Source of the DNA: Alterisphingorhabdus sp051668705
GTDB lineage: Bacteria > Pseudomonadota > Alphaproteobacteria > Sphingomonadales > Sphingomonadaceae
DNA: 64,000 nt
NCBI RefSeq assembly: GCF_051668705.1
Contig: NZ_CP196351.1
Location: forward strand, 744,001 to 808,000
Direction of reading: 5' to 3'
The notes under the pieces are model-generated. The model was not told where the DNA came from, searched no databases, and saw only the letters and a program-made list of their open reading frames with translations. The translations under genes and the position numbers were made by a program. Below, piece by piece: positions 1 to 9,177 of this stretch (positions are counted from its first letter, which is position 1; the number at the start of each line of letters is the position of its first letter).

Positions 1-181
1 CGGCCTTTCGCATGATCGTTTAGTGATAACGGTTGACCAACATGCCAACACATCTGCGGCATCTGTTCCACTGGCGCTAGACACCGCCGTTAAAGATGGC
101 CGCATCACCGCTGGCGACACCATTATCATGGAAGCTATGGGCGGTGGATTTACGTGGGGTGCTGTATTGATACGAATGTAG
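1..181 (+). CDS. fabH: 3-oxoacyl-ACP synthase III, C-terminal end (partial)
   Basis: The window opens inside this gene; the frame begins at base 2 and ends at TAG 179-181. The visible last 59 residues contain HANTSAAS, the FabH segment that carries the active-site Asn of the Cys-His-Asn triad, and end in the family's typical GGGFTWGAVLIRM. FabH condenses acetyl-CoA with malonyl-ACP to start type II fatty acid synthesis in the cytoplasm. The following ihfA and merR genes match the plsX-fabH-ihfA-merR order known from alphaproteobacteria. The N-terminal part with the catalytic Cys lies outside the window. Confidence 0.93.
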   Translation, partial: GLSHDRLVITVDQHANTSAASVPLALDTAVKDGRITAGDTIIMEAMGGGFTWGAVLIRM

Positions 182-297
182 AATGAATGCATATTCATTT
201 ATATATTTTTATGATATAGTTAAGGAACGAAACTCATTTGGGTTCGTTAATATTTGGTGCCAATTCATGGTTCGATAATTTTTCCGAGGAGAAGCAG

Positions 298-597
298 ATG
301 CGTTCAATTGGAACTCTGACAAGAGCAGACCTTGCAGATATGATTAATCGACAGATTGGCCTTTCGCGTGCGGACTCGGCGCAAATCGTGGAATCCATCA
401 TTGAACATATTTGCGAAGCGCTAACCGATGGCGAGAATGTGAAAATTTCTGGCTTTGGTACTTTTGTTTTGCGCGATAAGGGCGAACGTGTAGGTCGTAA
501 CCCCAAAACCGGTATTGAGGTACCCATCACGTCGAGGCGCGTTCTTACCTTTCGGGCCAGCCAGATGATGAAGCAGCGTATAGTTGCAGGTGGCTAA
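298..597 (+). CDS. ihfA: Integration host factor subunit alpha
   Basis: A 99-residue HU/IHF-family DNA-bending protein. It has the hallmarks GFGTF (about residues 50-54) and GRNPKTG (about 66-72), whose Pro intercalates at the DNA bend. The ATG at 298 is chosen because GAGGAG lies just upstream at suitable spacing; an in-frame ATG at 238 has no such site and would add 20 residues foreign to the family. IHF alpha pairs with IHF beta, which is not in this window, to bend DNA at promoters, origins and recombination sites. The gene follows fabH by about 115 bases and precedes a MerR regulator, the usual alphaproteobacterial order. Confidence 0.95.
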   Translation: MRSIGTLTRADLADMINRQIGLSRADSAQIVESIIEHICEALTDGENVKISGFGTFVLRDKGERVGRNPKTGIEVPITSRRVLTFRASQMMKQRIVAGG

Positions 598-644
598 ATT
601 CTCTGCCAAAACCATGATGGGTTTTGAACAGTTGGACATTTTTG

Positions 645-1013
645 ATGAATAAAGCAGCTGATGCCGTTCGGACAATCGGTGAAGTTTCGCTAGAGCTTGA
701 TCTAAAGCCGCATATTCTGCGCTATTGGGAAGAGCAGTTTCCTAGCCTGAAACCCATGAAGCGCTCGGGCGGTCGCCGTTATTACCGTATGGATGATATT
801 GCTTTGCTGCGCCGTATCGACACTCTTTTGAACAAAGAGGGGTATACGATAAAAGGCGCCAAGAAGATTTTAAGCGGCAAGGCTAAGGCCGCCCCGTCAA
901 AATCAGATGCGCGCATTCCAGCAAAAGCTGCTGATGGCCAGAGTGAATTGACAAAAGATATGATTGCAGAATTATTGTCTATTCGCAAAATGCTGGAAGA
1001 GGCGCTGGCGTAA
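645..1013 (+). CDS. MerR-family transcriptional regulator
   Basis: A 122-residue protein with an N-terminal MerR-type winged helix: TIGEVSLELDLKPHILRYWE, then a GGRRYY wing segment. A short Ala/Lys-rich linker follows and then a C-terminal helix (residues about 100-122) that could dimerise. There is no Cys-containing effector domain, so it is not a metal sensor of the classical MerR or CueR type. This small form is regularly found beside ihfA in alphaproteobacteria; its regulon is not known to me. The ATG at 645 fits the domain start; a TTG at 624 is the only other in-frame start and lacks support. It converges on the phosphatase gene downstream. Confidence 0.88.
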   Translation: MNKAADAVRTIGEVSLELDLKPHILRYWEEQFPSLKPMKRSGGRRYYRMDDIALLRRIDTLLNKEGYTIKGAKKILSGKAKAAPSKSDARIPAKAADGQSELTKDMIAELLSIRKMLEEALA

Positions 1014-1044
1014 ATTTTCCGTGAGATAAGATAGCAGGACGCAC

Positions 1045-1572
1045 CTACAATATATCAACCGGCAATTCACGCGGGAAAATTAAACTCTCCAAAACCCCAT
1101 TGCCATTGGCAATATCGGCCCAATGGTCGCAATCAAAGCTGATAACCGCCAGAGCCCCTGTGGGGAATTTCTCTTCTACGCGGTCGCGATGTGCATTGCT
1201 GCCAAGGGGAACAGTTTCCAAAATCAAATCCTCTAATCCGGGATTGTGTCCCGCCATAAGAAGCGATTGATAGTGATCATCCTGTTGGTGGATAAGGTCG
1301 AGCAACGTCGCCGATGAAGCCAGATAGATGCGTCTATCCCAATGTATCTGCCATGGCTTGCCATAGGCTTGCTGTGCAATTTCCAAAGTTTCCGTCACGC
1401 GAATGGCTGGCGATGCAATGATGTGATCACAGGCCATGCTTTGTTGTTTGACATAACGCCCTATAGAGGCCGCTGCCTCACGCCCGCGTTCATTCAAAGC
1501 GCGGTCAAAATCACGTGTTGCGCCGTCGGACCAATCGGATTTTGCGTGACGAAAAAGGGCTAGTTTTTTCAT
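1045..1572 (-). CDS. SixA-like histidine phosphatase
   Basis: A 175-residue protein of the histidine phosphatase (phosphoglycerate mutase-like) superfamily. The catalytic RHAKSDW motif sits at residues 8-14, followed by DRALNERG, the arrangement seen in SixA-type phosphohistidine phosphatases. A second His lies in MAGHNPG near residue 108, as expected for the catalytic pair. Family members remove phosphate from phosphohistidine proteins or small phosphoesters, so the substrate here is inferred only. Its start codon overlaps the stop of the upstream DinG-like helicase by 4 bases, suggesting co-transcription and translational coupling. Confidence 0.85.
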   Translation of the reverse strand: MKKLALFRHAKSDWSDGATRDFDRALNERGREAAASIGRYVKQQSMACDHIIASPAIRVTETLEIAQQAYGKPWQIHWDRRIYLASSATLLDLIHQQDDHYQSLLMAGHNPGLEDLILETVPLGSNAHRDRVEEKFPTGALAVISFDCDHWADIANGNGVLESLIFPRELPVDIL

Positions 1573-4352
1573 GTGCCTAAATCGTCCTTGTTCAGATTTG
1601 CGCTCAATAGAGTTTGGGAATCACCTTGCGATTGCTGTGCAAGACTGGCGTTATATTGAACCGATTGCAGGCATTCGGCAAGGGTCACGCGGCGGATATT
1701 TGTCCCTTTAGGAAAGGCAGATAACAGCCGCGATGGAAAGGCAGGCGACAAGACGACGAATTGGCCGCGATCATTTTTACTACGGATCAATCGGCCAAAA
1801 GCCTGTGCCAACCGCCCCCTGATAATGGCATCATCATAAGCGCTACCACCACCTTTTTCAGTCATCGCCAGACGGCGCGCTTTGTGCAGAATATTGGGCT
1901 TGGGCCAGGGCACACCCTCCATAACCACCAGTCGCAGCGAATGACCAGGGACGTCGACACCGTCGCGCAGTGCATCTGTGCCCAACAGGCTGGCCCGCGG
2001 TTCATCGCGAAAGATATCCACCAAAGTGCCGGTATCAATCGGGTCAATATGCTGGGCATAAAGTGGCAGACCTTCTTCGGCCAAACGGTCCGCAATACGG
2101 CCATGTACAGTGCGCAGCCTTTTTATTGCGGTAAACAGGCCAAGAGCGCCGCCGCCAGAGGCTTGGATTAACCCCGCATAGGCTGAGGCAAGACCGGAAA
2201 TGTCACCTCTGCGGATATCGGTAACGATCAATATTTCTGCTTGTGCAGCATAATCAAACGGGCTGGGCACGGCAAAGGTTTGGGGTGGCCGTTCCAAATG
2301 TACCGCGCCGCTGCGTACCATTGCGCCGTCCCAATCATCACCGGTTTTTAATGTGGCTGATGTTGTGATTACGCCATGGGCCGGTTTGAGAACAATCTCC
2401 GCAAAGGGTTTCATCGGGTCGATCCAGCGTCGGTAATAGCCGATATCAAATTCGCGGCCTTCAAAACGCTCTACGCCCAACCAGCTGATAAAGTCTGGCG
2501 GTGGCGGCCCGCCAATACTGGCCACCATGCTGAGCCATGCGGACACCGTATCCATGCGCCATTGCAGGGAGTTAAGCGCACCTTCTGCGCGGGCCCGCGC
2601 CTGTCCGTCGAGCCAGTCCGGCCCGTCAATCAATATGGCTTCTAGCCTTTTGCCGAGTTGGATGAGCGGCTTTAGCAGCGCATCGAGCGCATTGGCAGTT
2701 TTCGCAGCCGCTTCGATAAAACCGCCCGGCAATTCAGCCAGCTCTGTCTCCAGACTATAGCCGGCATCATTGCCACTGTTGGTGTTTTCATCGCGTGCAT
2801 AGACCAGCCCGCGTATAGCCGCGAAAAACTCCTCCATCGCGCCATGCGGCGACCCTTCGTTTAGGCGTTGCAACCACCCATCGCTGACCATTGCATTGGC
2901 GGCAACACGTGCTGCCTCAATTGCGCGGCCGCCTTCTTCGTCATAGGATGCCAGATCAGACAGGCGCGCCGCCAGTCCGCGTCGTCGTCCCTTGGAAGAC
3001 TGTTCCGGCCCTATTACCCAGCGGCGGATTTCAATTGCTTCTTGCCCGGTCAGATTGGCAGCAAACATGGAATCGGCAGCATCAAACAGATGATGGCCTT
3101 CGTCAAAGATGATGCGACCAGTGCGCGATTGTTCCTCACGTCCTCTGGCGGCATTGACCATGACCAGTGCGTGATTGGCAATCACAATATCGGCATGTTG
3201 GCTGGCGCGAACTGCCTTTTCGATGAAGCATTTGCGGTAATGGGGACAGCCAGCATAAATACACTCGCCCCGCCGGTCTGTTAATGATGTTACGCCGCGC
3301 CGCCTGAACAATGTGGTCAGCCAGCCTGGCAGATCACCACCAATCATATCGCCATCACGGCTATAGGCAGCCCAGCGTGCAACAAGCTGCGCCAAAATCG
3401 CAGGCCTGCCGGAAAAACCGCCCTGCATCGCATCTTCCAGATTGAGTAAGCAGAGATAATTCTCTCGCCCCTTCCGCACCACGACTTTGCGTTTCAGGAC
3501 ATGGGCATCGGGGTAAATGCGCTGCGTTTCCTTATTCAATTGGCGTTGCAGCGCCTTTGTATAAGTGGATATCCAGACGCTGCCGCCGGTCTCTGCTGAC
3601 CACAAAGATGCGGGCGCTAGATAGCCCAGCGTTTTGCCGATGCCCGTGCCTGCCTCTGCCAATAACATATTGGGGCTGCCTCGCTGCTCGCGCGGGCGGA
3701 ACACTGCTCCGGCATGACGGGCGTAAATTTGCTGTCCCTCTCGTTTTTCTGCGCCTTCTCCGGTTAGTAAATCGAGATGTTCAATAATGTCCTGATCGTC
3801 CAGCACTACGCCGCGCGGCGCAGCCGGTGGTGGTTCCTCCTCCCACTCGGTCAAGCGAGAGAATAGCCATTTTTCAGCATGTTCCGGCTTTTTGAGCCGT
3901 TTCAAAACCTCGCTGCTCCAGCTCCAGCGATGGCGGTGCAGGGCCTGTGCACTTGACCAAGCGCCCTCGCGCTCTGGCCAATTGGGTACATCCATAGCGC
4001 TGAGCAAATGTGACGCTGCCTCACGCAGCATCGGGGCGATCATATCATCGGCTGGTGCTGGCGATGATGCTGCGGCCATACCTAGTCTTTTGAACAGACC
4101 CGCCGGTGTTGGCACACAAAATTGTGCAGGGTGGACAAAGGCAAATAGCTCCAGCAGATCAAGGCCGGACAGATCAGCATAGCCTAATCTTTGCCCGGTC
4201 AGCACAGCATTGAGGACAATCAATGGCGTTTCGGCAGCCATACCAACGGCCTCACCGCGTGCTATGCGGCGACAACTTCCGGAAATATCGGCCAGCCAGA
4301 TGCCGCTATGGCTTGCATAAAGTGCAGGGAAGGGTAGGGAATTGTTCGTCAC
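1569..4352 (-). CDS. ATP-dependent DNA helicase, DinG family (SF2, Fe-S)
   Basis: A 927-residue XPD/DinG-type helicase. The Walker A motif AEAGTGIGKT lies around residue 235 and the Walker B / DEAH-type box FDEGHH near residue 417. Between them is a Cys cluster (ENYLCLL, then CIYAGCPHYRKC) matching the 4Fe-4S ligands of this family. Motif VI-like GRLIRSKNDRG is near the C-terminus. DinG enzymes unwind 5'-3', including R-loops and forked DNA, after damage or replication-transcription conflict. The first 200 or so residues form an N-terminal extension common in alphaproteobacterial homologues. It is divergent from lysS and overlaps the downstream phosphatase gene by 4 bases. Confidence 0.9.
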   Translation of the reverse strand: MTNNSLPFPALYASHSGIWLADISGSCRRIARGEAVGMAAETPLIVLNAVLTGQRLGYADLSGLDLLELFAFVHPAQFCVPTPAGLFKRLGMAAASSPAPADDMIAPMLREAASHLLSAMDVPNWPEREGAWSSAQALHRHRWSWSSEVLKRLKKPEHAEKWLFSRLTEWEEEPPPAAPRGVVLDDQDIIEHLDLLTGEGAEKREGQQIYARHAGAVFRPREQRGSPNMLLAEAGTGIGKTLGYLAPASLWSAETGGSVWISTYTKALQRQLNKETQRIYPDAHVLKRKVVVRKGRENYLCLLNLEDAMQGGFSGRPAILAQLVARWAAYSRDGDMIGGDLPGWLTTLFRRRGVTSLTDRRGECIYAGCPHYRKCFIEKAVRASQHADIVIANHALVMVNAARGREEQSRTGRIIFDEGHHLFDAADSMFAANLTGQEAIEIRRWVIGPEQSSKGRRRGLAARLSDLASYDEEGGRAIEAARVAANAMVSDGWLQRLNEGSPHGAMEEFFAAIRGLVYARDENTNSGNDAGYSLETELAELPGGFIEAAAKTANALDALLKPLIQLGKRLEAILIDGPDWLDGQARARAEGALNSLQWRMDTVSAWLSMVASIGGPPPPDFISWLGVERFEGREFDIGYYRRWIDPMKPFAEIVLKPAHGVITTSATLKTGDDWDGAMVRSGAVHLERPPQTFAVPSPFDYAAQAEILIVTDIRRGDISGLASAYAGLIQASGGGALGLFTAIKRLRTVHGRIADRLAEEGLPLYAQHIDPIDTGTLVDIFRDEPRASLLGTDALRDGVDVPGHSLRLVVMEGVPWPKPNILHKARRLAMTEKGGGSAYDDAIIRGRLAQAFGRLIRSKNDRGQFVVLSPAFPSRLLSAFPKGTNIRRVTLAECLQSVQYNASLAQQSQGDSQTLLSANLNKDDLGT

Positions 4353-4394
4353 AATATGTGATTGCCCGATACAGAACGAAAAGGAAACAGAGAA

Positions 4395-5990
4395 GTGCGT
4401 GATTACAGCGAAGAAGCGATGACCTCAAAAGCCTGGCCTTTTGAAGAGGCACGCAAATTGCTGAAACGCTATCGCGGTGAACGCGGTGTGCCTGCGCCCA
4501 AACCTGATGGCAAGCCTATGTTGTTTGAAACCGGCTACGGCCCGTCAGGCCTGCCGCATATCGGTACGTTTAACGAGGTTCTGCGCACAACAATGGTGCG
4601 TAAGGCTTATGAAGTGCTGACCGGTAATCCGACACAGTTGATTGCATTTTCTGATGACATGGATGGTTTTCGTAAAGTGCCGGGCAATGTGCCCAATCAG
4701 GATATGCTCGCGGAGCATCTGCACAAACCGCTGACGCAGGTTCCTGACCCTTATGAAAAGTTTGAGAGCTTTGCCGCGCATAACAATGCTTTGCTGCGCC
4801 AGTTTTTGGACCAATATGGCTTTGACTATGATTTCATGTCATCGACCGAGCAATATCGCTCCGGTGCGTTTGACGATACGTTGAAGCTGGTTCTGGCCCG
4901 TTATCAGCAGATTATGGATATCATGCTGCCAACATTGGGCAAAGAACGGCAGGCGACCTATTCACCTGTTCTGCCCATCAGCCCGAAAACCGGCCATGTG
5001 TTGCAAGTACCAGTTGAGGTGCTGGATGCGCAGGCTGGTCTGGTGCGTTTCACTGATAGTGACGGTGAAGTATTGGAGCATAATATCCTGTCCGGCGGTG
5101 CAAAGCTGCAATGGAAGGTCGATTGGGCGATGCGCTGGACCGCGCTGGGCGTAGATTATGAAATGTATGGCAAAGATTTGACCGATAGCGGCGTGCAATC
5201 GGGCAAAATTGCCAAAGTGCTGGGCGCGCGCAAACCTGATGGCATGATTTACGAGATGTTCCTTGATGAAAAGGGCGAGAAAATCTCCAAGTCCAAGGGC
5301 AATGGCCTCAGCATAGAGGATTGGTTGCGCTATGGTAGCGAGGAAAGTCTTGCCTTTTACATCTTCCGTGACCCCAAAGCGGCGAAGCAATTGCATCTGG
5401 GCGTGATCCCGCGTGCAGTAGATGATTATTTTCAGTTTCGCGCCAATTGGCATGAACAAGCTGCTGATAAGCAACTCGGCAATCCTGTGCATCATGTCCA
5501 TGCAGCACGGGGTGAGCCAGTGCCTAGCGATACCATTCCAGTGACATTTGGTTTGTTGCTCAATCTGGTCGGTGTCATGGGTGATGTCGAAAAAGATGCT
5601 GTCTGGGGCTATTTGCAGCAATATGCGCCAGACGCGTCACCTGAGCGCTATCCTGATATGGATGGGCTGATCGACAATGCCTTGGCCTATACCCGTGATT
5701 TCATCGCGCCAACGCTGAAGCGGCGTAAGCCTGAAGGTATTGAGGTCGCAGCATTGCAACGGTTGGATGATGAACTGGCCGGACTGACAGCCGAGACAGA
5801 GGCTGAGGCTATTCAGACAATTATCTATACCATAGGCAAAGAAGGCGGGTTTGATAATCTGCGCGACTGGTTCAAGGCGCTTTATGAGACTTTGTTGGGC
5901 AGCGAACAGGGGCCGCGTATGGGTAGCTTCATTGCGCTATATGGCGTGGATAATAGCCGCAAACTGATCGCGGAAGCTCTGGCTAACTAA
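4395..5990 (+). CDS. lysS: Lysine--tRNA ligase, class I
   Basis: A 531-residue class I (archaeal-type, LysK) lysyl-tRNA synthetase. It charges tRNA-Lys with lysine in the cytoplasm. The signature GLPHIGTF is near residue 54 (HIGH motif) and KISKSKG near residue 295 (KMSKS loop). Most bacteria use the unrelated class II enzyme; class I is characteristic of many alphaproteobacteria and of spirochaetes. The start is uncertain: GTG at 4395 has AAGGAAACAGAGAA upstream and suits the family N-terminus. ATG 4419 is an alternative, while TTG 4362 would extend into the shared divergent promoter region with dinG. The gene is followed closely by lgt on the same strand. Confidence 0.93.
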   Translation: MRDYSEEAMTSKAWPFEEARKLLKRYRGERGVPAPKPDGKPMLFETGYGPSGLPHIGTFNEVLRTTMVRKAYEVLTGNPTQLIAFSDDMDGFRKVPGNVPNQDMLAEHLHKPLTQVPDPYEKFESFAAHNNALLRQFLDQYGFDYDFMSSTEQYRSGAFDDTLKLVLARYQQIMDIMLPTLGKERQATYSPVLPISPKTGHVLQVPVEVLDAQAGLVRFTDSDGEVLEHNILSGGAKLQWKVDWAMRWTALGVDYEMYGKDLTDSGVQSGKIAKVLGARKPDGMIYEMFLDEKGEKISKSKGNGLSIEDWLRYGSEESLAFYIFRDPKAAKQLHLGVIPRAVDDYFQFRANWHEQAADKQLGNPVHHVHAARGEPVPSDTIPVTFGLLLNLVGVMGDVEKDAVWGYLQQYAPDASPERYPDMDGLIDNALAYTRDFIAPTLKRRKPEGIEVAALQRLDDELAGLTAETEAEAIQTIIYTIGKEGGFDNLRDWFKALYETLLGSEQGPRMGSFIALYGVDNSRKLIAEALAN

Positions 5991-6024
5991 ATTTTGTGCT
6001 AGAGTTTCTGGCTGATGAGAGGAT

Positions 6025-6843
6025 GTGAAGGTGGACTCTATCATTCAATTTGATGATCTTGGCCTTTCGCCGGACATTGTAACCATCGCTGGCTATACCT
6101 TACGCTGGTATAGCCTTGCCTACATGTCCGGCCTCTTTATCGGTTGGTGGATGTTGCGGCAGATGCTGAAACGTTCAAACGCGCCTATGACCGATGAAGA
6201 TGTCGACGATTTTATCATCTGGGCATTTCTCGGCATTATTGTGGGCGGCCGTTTGGGCTATGTCTTCTTCTATTCACCCGCAGAATTTATAGCCGAACCG
6301 CTCAAAATACTGGCCTTTTGGAACGGCGGAATGTCTTTCCATGGCGGCATGGCAGGCGTGATTATTGCGATCCTGGTTTTTGCGCGCAAACGGGCGCTTA
6401 GCTGGCTGCGGATCGGGGATTATATCGCCTGTGTTTACCCCTTGGGGCATATGTTCGGGCGGCTGGCCAATTTTGTAAATGGTGAGTTATGGGGGCGGCC
6501 CACAGATGGCAGTTGGGGGATTATCTTTGCAGCCGCCGGCCCCGAACCACGCCATCCCAGCCAGCTCTATCAGGCCGGCTTTGAAGGTCTTTTCCTGCTT
6601 ATCGTCATGACATGGCTTTTCTGGCGCACAGATGCGCGCAATAAGCCTGGCTTGTTGACCGGCGTGTTTGTCGTCATCATGGGCGCATCGCGCTTCATAC
6701 TTGAATTTTTCCGGGAACCTGATCGCAATTTGGGCATATTATCCACTGGTTTGACGATGGGTCAGACATTGACAATACCGTTGCTGCTCGCCGCGCTGTG
6801 GATGATATATAATAGCCGCGCAGGATTTTCGCAGGAACGATGA
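6025..6843 (+). CDS. lgt: Prolipoprotein diacylglyceryl transferase
   Basis: A 272-residue polytopic inner-membrane enzyme that moves diacylglycerol from phosphatidylglycerol to the lipobox Cys of prolipoproteins. Diagnostic segments are HGGMAGV, GRLANFVNGELWGR (the Lgt signature region with conserved Asn and Arg) and RHPSQLY. About seven hydrophobic segments are visible. The start is a GTG at 6025 preceded by GAGAGG. Its stop overlaps the start of the following asparaginase-like gene by 4 bases (ATGA), so the two are probably coupled. Substrates would include lipoproteins such as the DUF885 protein encoded at 14949-16808. Confidence 0.96.
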   Translation: MKVDSIIQFDDLGLSPDIVTIAGYTLRWYSLAYMSGLFIGWWMLRQMLKRSNAPMTDEDVDDFIIWAFLGIIVGGRLGYVFFYSPAEFIAEPLKILAFWNGGMSFHGGMAGVIIAILVFARKRALSWLRIGDYIACVYPLGHMFGRLANFVNGELWGRPTDGSWGIIFAAAGPEPRHPSQLYQAGFEGLFLLIVMTWLFWRTDARNKPGLLTGVFVVIMGASRFILEFFREPDRNLGILSTGLTMGQTLTIPLLLAALWMIYNSRAGFSQER

Positions 6844-7328
6844 CATTGATAGACGTATTCACAACGGGTGGCACAATCGACAAAGTCTATTTTGATGCCT
6901 TGTCCGAATTTCATGTCGGTCCGACAACATTGAGTGATATTCTGGCTGAAAATAACGTCTATGCACAGCACCGTGTAACACAGCTGATGCGCAAAGACAG
7001 TCTGGAGCTTACCGCAGAAGACCGCGCTGCGATCTATGATGCCGTCATGGCGAGTGAAGCGGAGCATATATTGATCACGCATGGCACTGATACCATGGTT
7101 GAAACGGGCAAAAAGCTGGCTGGTATAAAGAACAAGACGATTGTGCTGACCGGCTCATTACAGCCCGCCCGGATAAAGAACAGCGATGCGGCTTTTAATG
7201 TCGGCTTTGCTTTTGCCGCCGTGCAGACCCTGCCGCATGGTGTCTATGTTGCGATGAATGGTCAGATATTTGACCCAGCGATCACGCGCAAAGATCGTGA
7301 AGCCGGCCGGTTTGTAGAAAACCCGTAA
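6840..7328 (+). CDS. Short asparaginase-like protein (N-terminal domain only)
   Basis: A 162-residue protein matching only the N-terminal catalytic half of type I/II L-asparaginases. The first Thr motif is TTGGTID (residues about 8-14) and the second THGTDTM near residues 80-86, which carries the Thr-Asp pair. Classical asparaginases are about 330 residues with a C-terminal dimerisation domain. The ORF ends naturally after a family-like segment (GQIFDP) and shows no downstream remnant, so it looks like a stand-alone short paralogue rather than a recent truncation. I believe such short forms occur in other proteobacteria. It overlaps lgt by 4 bases. The activity is inferred only. Confidence 0.8.
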   Translation: MTLIDVFTTGGTIDKVYFDALSEFHVGPTTLSDILAENNVYAQHRVTQLMRKDSLELTAEDRAAIYDAVMASEAEHILITHGTDTMVETGKKLAGIKNKTIVLTGSLQPARIKNSDAAFNVGFAFAAVQTLPHGVYVAMNGQIFDPAITRKDREAGRFVENP

Positions 7329-7340
7329 AATGACTGTGGA

Positions 7341-8441
7341 TTAAGCCGTGGCTGGCTCGCTTTGCCCTGACGATATTTGCTGCAATACTTCGCCATAACC
7401 CTGGGCAATGGTCATGCGCGGGCCATAGTTTTTCTCTAATAGCAGCGCATGCGCCTTGGCCAGATTATAACACGGCACAGCCATAAACAGATGATGCTCT
7501 GCATGATAATTGACCCAATAGGGCGCGACAGTCATGCGGGCCAGTAATCCGGCATAGGTTGTGCGTGCATGGCTGAATGGGTCATCACTGCCAGTCGCGG
7601 TGCAGGCATGTTCAGCAATGTTGCGAATGCGCAGAAAGAGCGGAAACGTCGTCGCTAATGCTGTAAACCATATGCCATAAGCAATGGCGCCGCCAATTGG
7701 CCCTAATAGACTGATAGCCAGCACTAAGAGCACTATTTGCACAGCCAAAAACCGCCCGACACTTTTCGCCATGGCTATAGCCCCTGCTTCATCAATGACA
7801 GGCGCAGAAACGCCATTGCGTGTTTCAGTATTGGTGCGCACGCTGCGGTTAAAAACGGTTCCGGCCTGCGTGTCGCGCTTTTGTAAGCTATTGGAAACTG
7901 CCGGCCTCAGCATCGCCGCTAATCCTTTATAAGCCATGGCAAACTGTGCCATGCGCTGTTTGAAAAAGGTCTGTCCAGTGAGGTCACGGATAATCTTGCG
8001 GCGCAGGCTGTCTTTAGAAACAGGGAAAGGCTGCGACAAGGGCAGGTCAGGGTCTTCCAGTTGCTGCGTATAACGATGATGGGTGAGGTGATAGGCGCGG
8101 TAAGCCTGTAGGTCTGCGCCCGTGGCGGCCCCTGCTATCCAGTCACCCCAAAAGTTGTTTATGGCCCGCTTTTTATGGGTCAGTCCATGCGCAGCCTCGT
8201 GCATCAATATCGCCAAGCCCAATTGCCGCCCGCCAACGATGATGATCGCAAATGGCATCGCCAACAAAGCGAGTGGCCAGCTAAACTGCCATAGCAAGGC
8301 AGTGAGCGTAGCAGTTAGTGCGGCTATCGCCCATGCATGTGCAATCAGAGCAAGCCCCCGCCACGGCGAAACGCGTGTCAGCATAAGCCATGTGTCATTG
8401 CCAAAAATGGCTTTAGGATTGGCTGCCTTTACGGCTGGCAT
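7341..8441 (-). CDS. Membrane fatty acid desaturase
   Basis: A 366-residue integral-membrane di-iron desaturase. The three His clusters are visible: HEAAHG, HLTHHRYT and HAEHHL, which bind the di-iron centre. Several hydrophobic segments separate them. Such enzymes introduce a double bond into acyl chains or hydroxylate related lipids; the exact substrate cannot be read from sequence. The ATG at 8441 has AGAGG about 10 bases upstream; a TTG nine codons earlier lacks a ribosome binding site. It converges on the asparaginase-like gene and lies downstream of, but about 90 bases apart from, the gst-argE-transporter run. Confidence 0.88.
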   Translation of the reverse strand: MPAVKAANPKAIFGNDTWLMLTRVSPWRGLALIAHAWAIAALTATLTALLWQFSWPLALLAMPFAIIIVGGRQLGLAILMHEAAHGLTHKKRAINNFWGDWIAGAATGADLQAYRAYHLTHHRYTQQLEDPDLPLSQPFPVSKDSLRRKIIRDLTGQTFFKQRMAQFAMAYKGLAAMLRPAVSNSLQKRDTQAGTVFNRSVRTNTETRNGVSAPVIDEAGAIAMAKSVGRFLAVQIVLLVLAISLLGPIGGAIAYGIWFTALATTFPLFLRIRNIAEHACTATGSDDPFSHARTTYAGLLARMTVAPYWVNYHAEHHLFMAVPCYNLAKAHALLLEKNYGPRMTIAQGYGEVLQQISSGQSEPATA

Positions 8442-8533
8442 AATGTTAAAGCCTCTGTTGCTTTTCAAATATCACAAATAGCATTATACCATGCACGGCG
8501 CGCCACGCAAAATACGCTACGGCATTAGGTTTT

Positions 8534-9172
8534 TTACGCCTTTCGCAGCGTATCATCCGCAATAATGTCTGCAATATCGCTATCGGCTAAGGCTTGCTCC
8601 CAATATCGCGTGAGAGAGTGATGGGGCGTTATGTCGAGACCAGCCTTACGGGTAAGGCCAAGCGCCCAGACCAGATAAGCATCGGCCGCGCTAAATTCTC
8701 CGCCCAGCAACCATTTGCGATTGTGAAGATGCCCGTCCAGCAATGCCAGTCGATCAGGAGCCAGCGCGCGGATATTGTCTTTCACTGCGGCATCGGCTTC
8801 ATCGTAAAAGACGATGCGGAATATCTGTTGATGCAATTGTGTTGAGACAAAGCTGAGCCAACGGATCAAGAAAATAGAGTCGGGATGCTCTGGCGGTCGA
8901 CGAAAGCTGATATTGGGCGATTGATTTTGCACCCATAAAAGACAGGCAATATTTTCGAAGAGCAAGTTTCCATTAGGAAGCTGGAGTGTTGACACTTGGC
9001 CTATAGGGTTGATGGCATAATAGTCACTGCCATCGGCCAGCCTATGCGTGTTGAGATCGACTATAGCCAGTTCAATCGGCACATTCCCTTTGGCAGCGGC
9101 TATTCTGACCGCGAGCGAACAGGCCATGGGTGCGTGGTAGAGAAGGGGTAATTTTGCTGGCGAATTTTCCAT
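8534..9172 (-). CDS. Glutathione S-transferase family protein
   Basis: A 212-residue protein with the thioredoxin-like N-terminal GST fold (LLYHAPMACSLAVRIA, the glutathione-binding start) and an all-helical C-terminal domain. The fragment LFENIACLLWV corresponds to the position of the cis-Pro/Glu-Ser glutathione-binding region but is divergent. Members conjugate or isomerise electrophilic substrates with glutathione in the cytoplasm. ATG 9172 is chosen as it lies just 5 bases after the argE stop; an upstream extension would be buried in argE. Transcription with argE and the AI-2E transporter is likely. The substrate is unknown. Confidence 0.85.
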   Translation of the reverse strand: MENSPAKLPLLYHAPMACSLAVRIAAAKGNVPIELAIVDLNTHRLADGSDYYAINPIGQVSTLQLPNGNLLFENIACLLWVQNQSPNISFRRPPEHPDSIFLIRWLSFVSTQLHQQIFRIVFYDEADAAVKDNIRALAPDRLALLDGHLHNRKWLLGGEFSAADAYLVWALGLTRKAGLDITPHHSLTRYWEQALADSDIADIIADDTLRKA

Positions 9173-9177
9173 TCTAT

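Noticed and set aside
614..652. A 12-codon frame starting ATGATG that overlaps the merR start, possible leader peptide
   Set aside because: No ribosome binding site precedes it and the sequence has no attenuator-like codons or hairpins.
1014..1044. tRNA gene expected after merR by synteny with other alphaproteobacteria
   Set aside because: The gap is only 31 bases and contains no cloverleaf.
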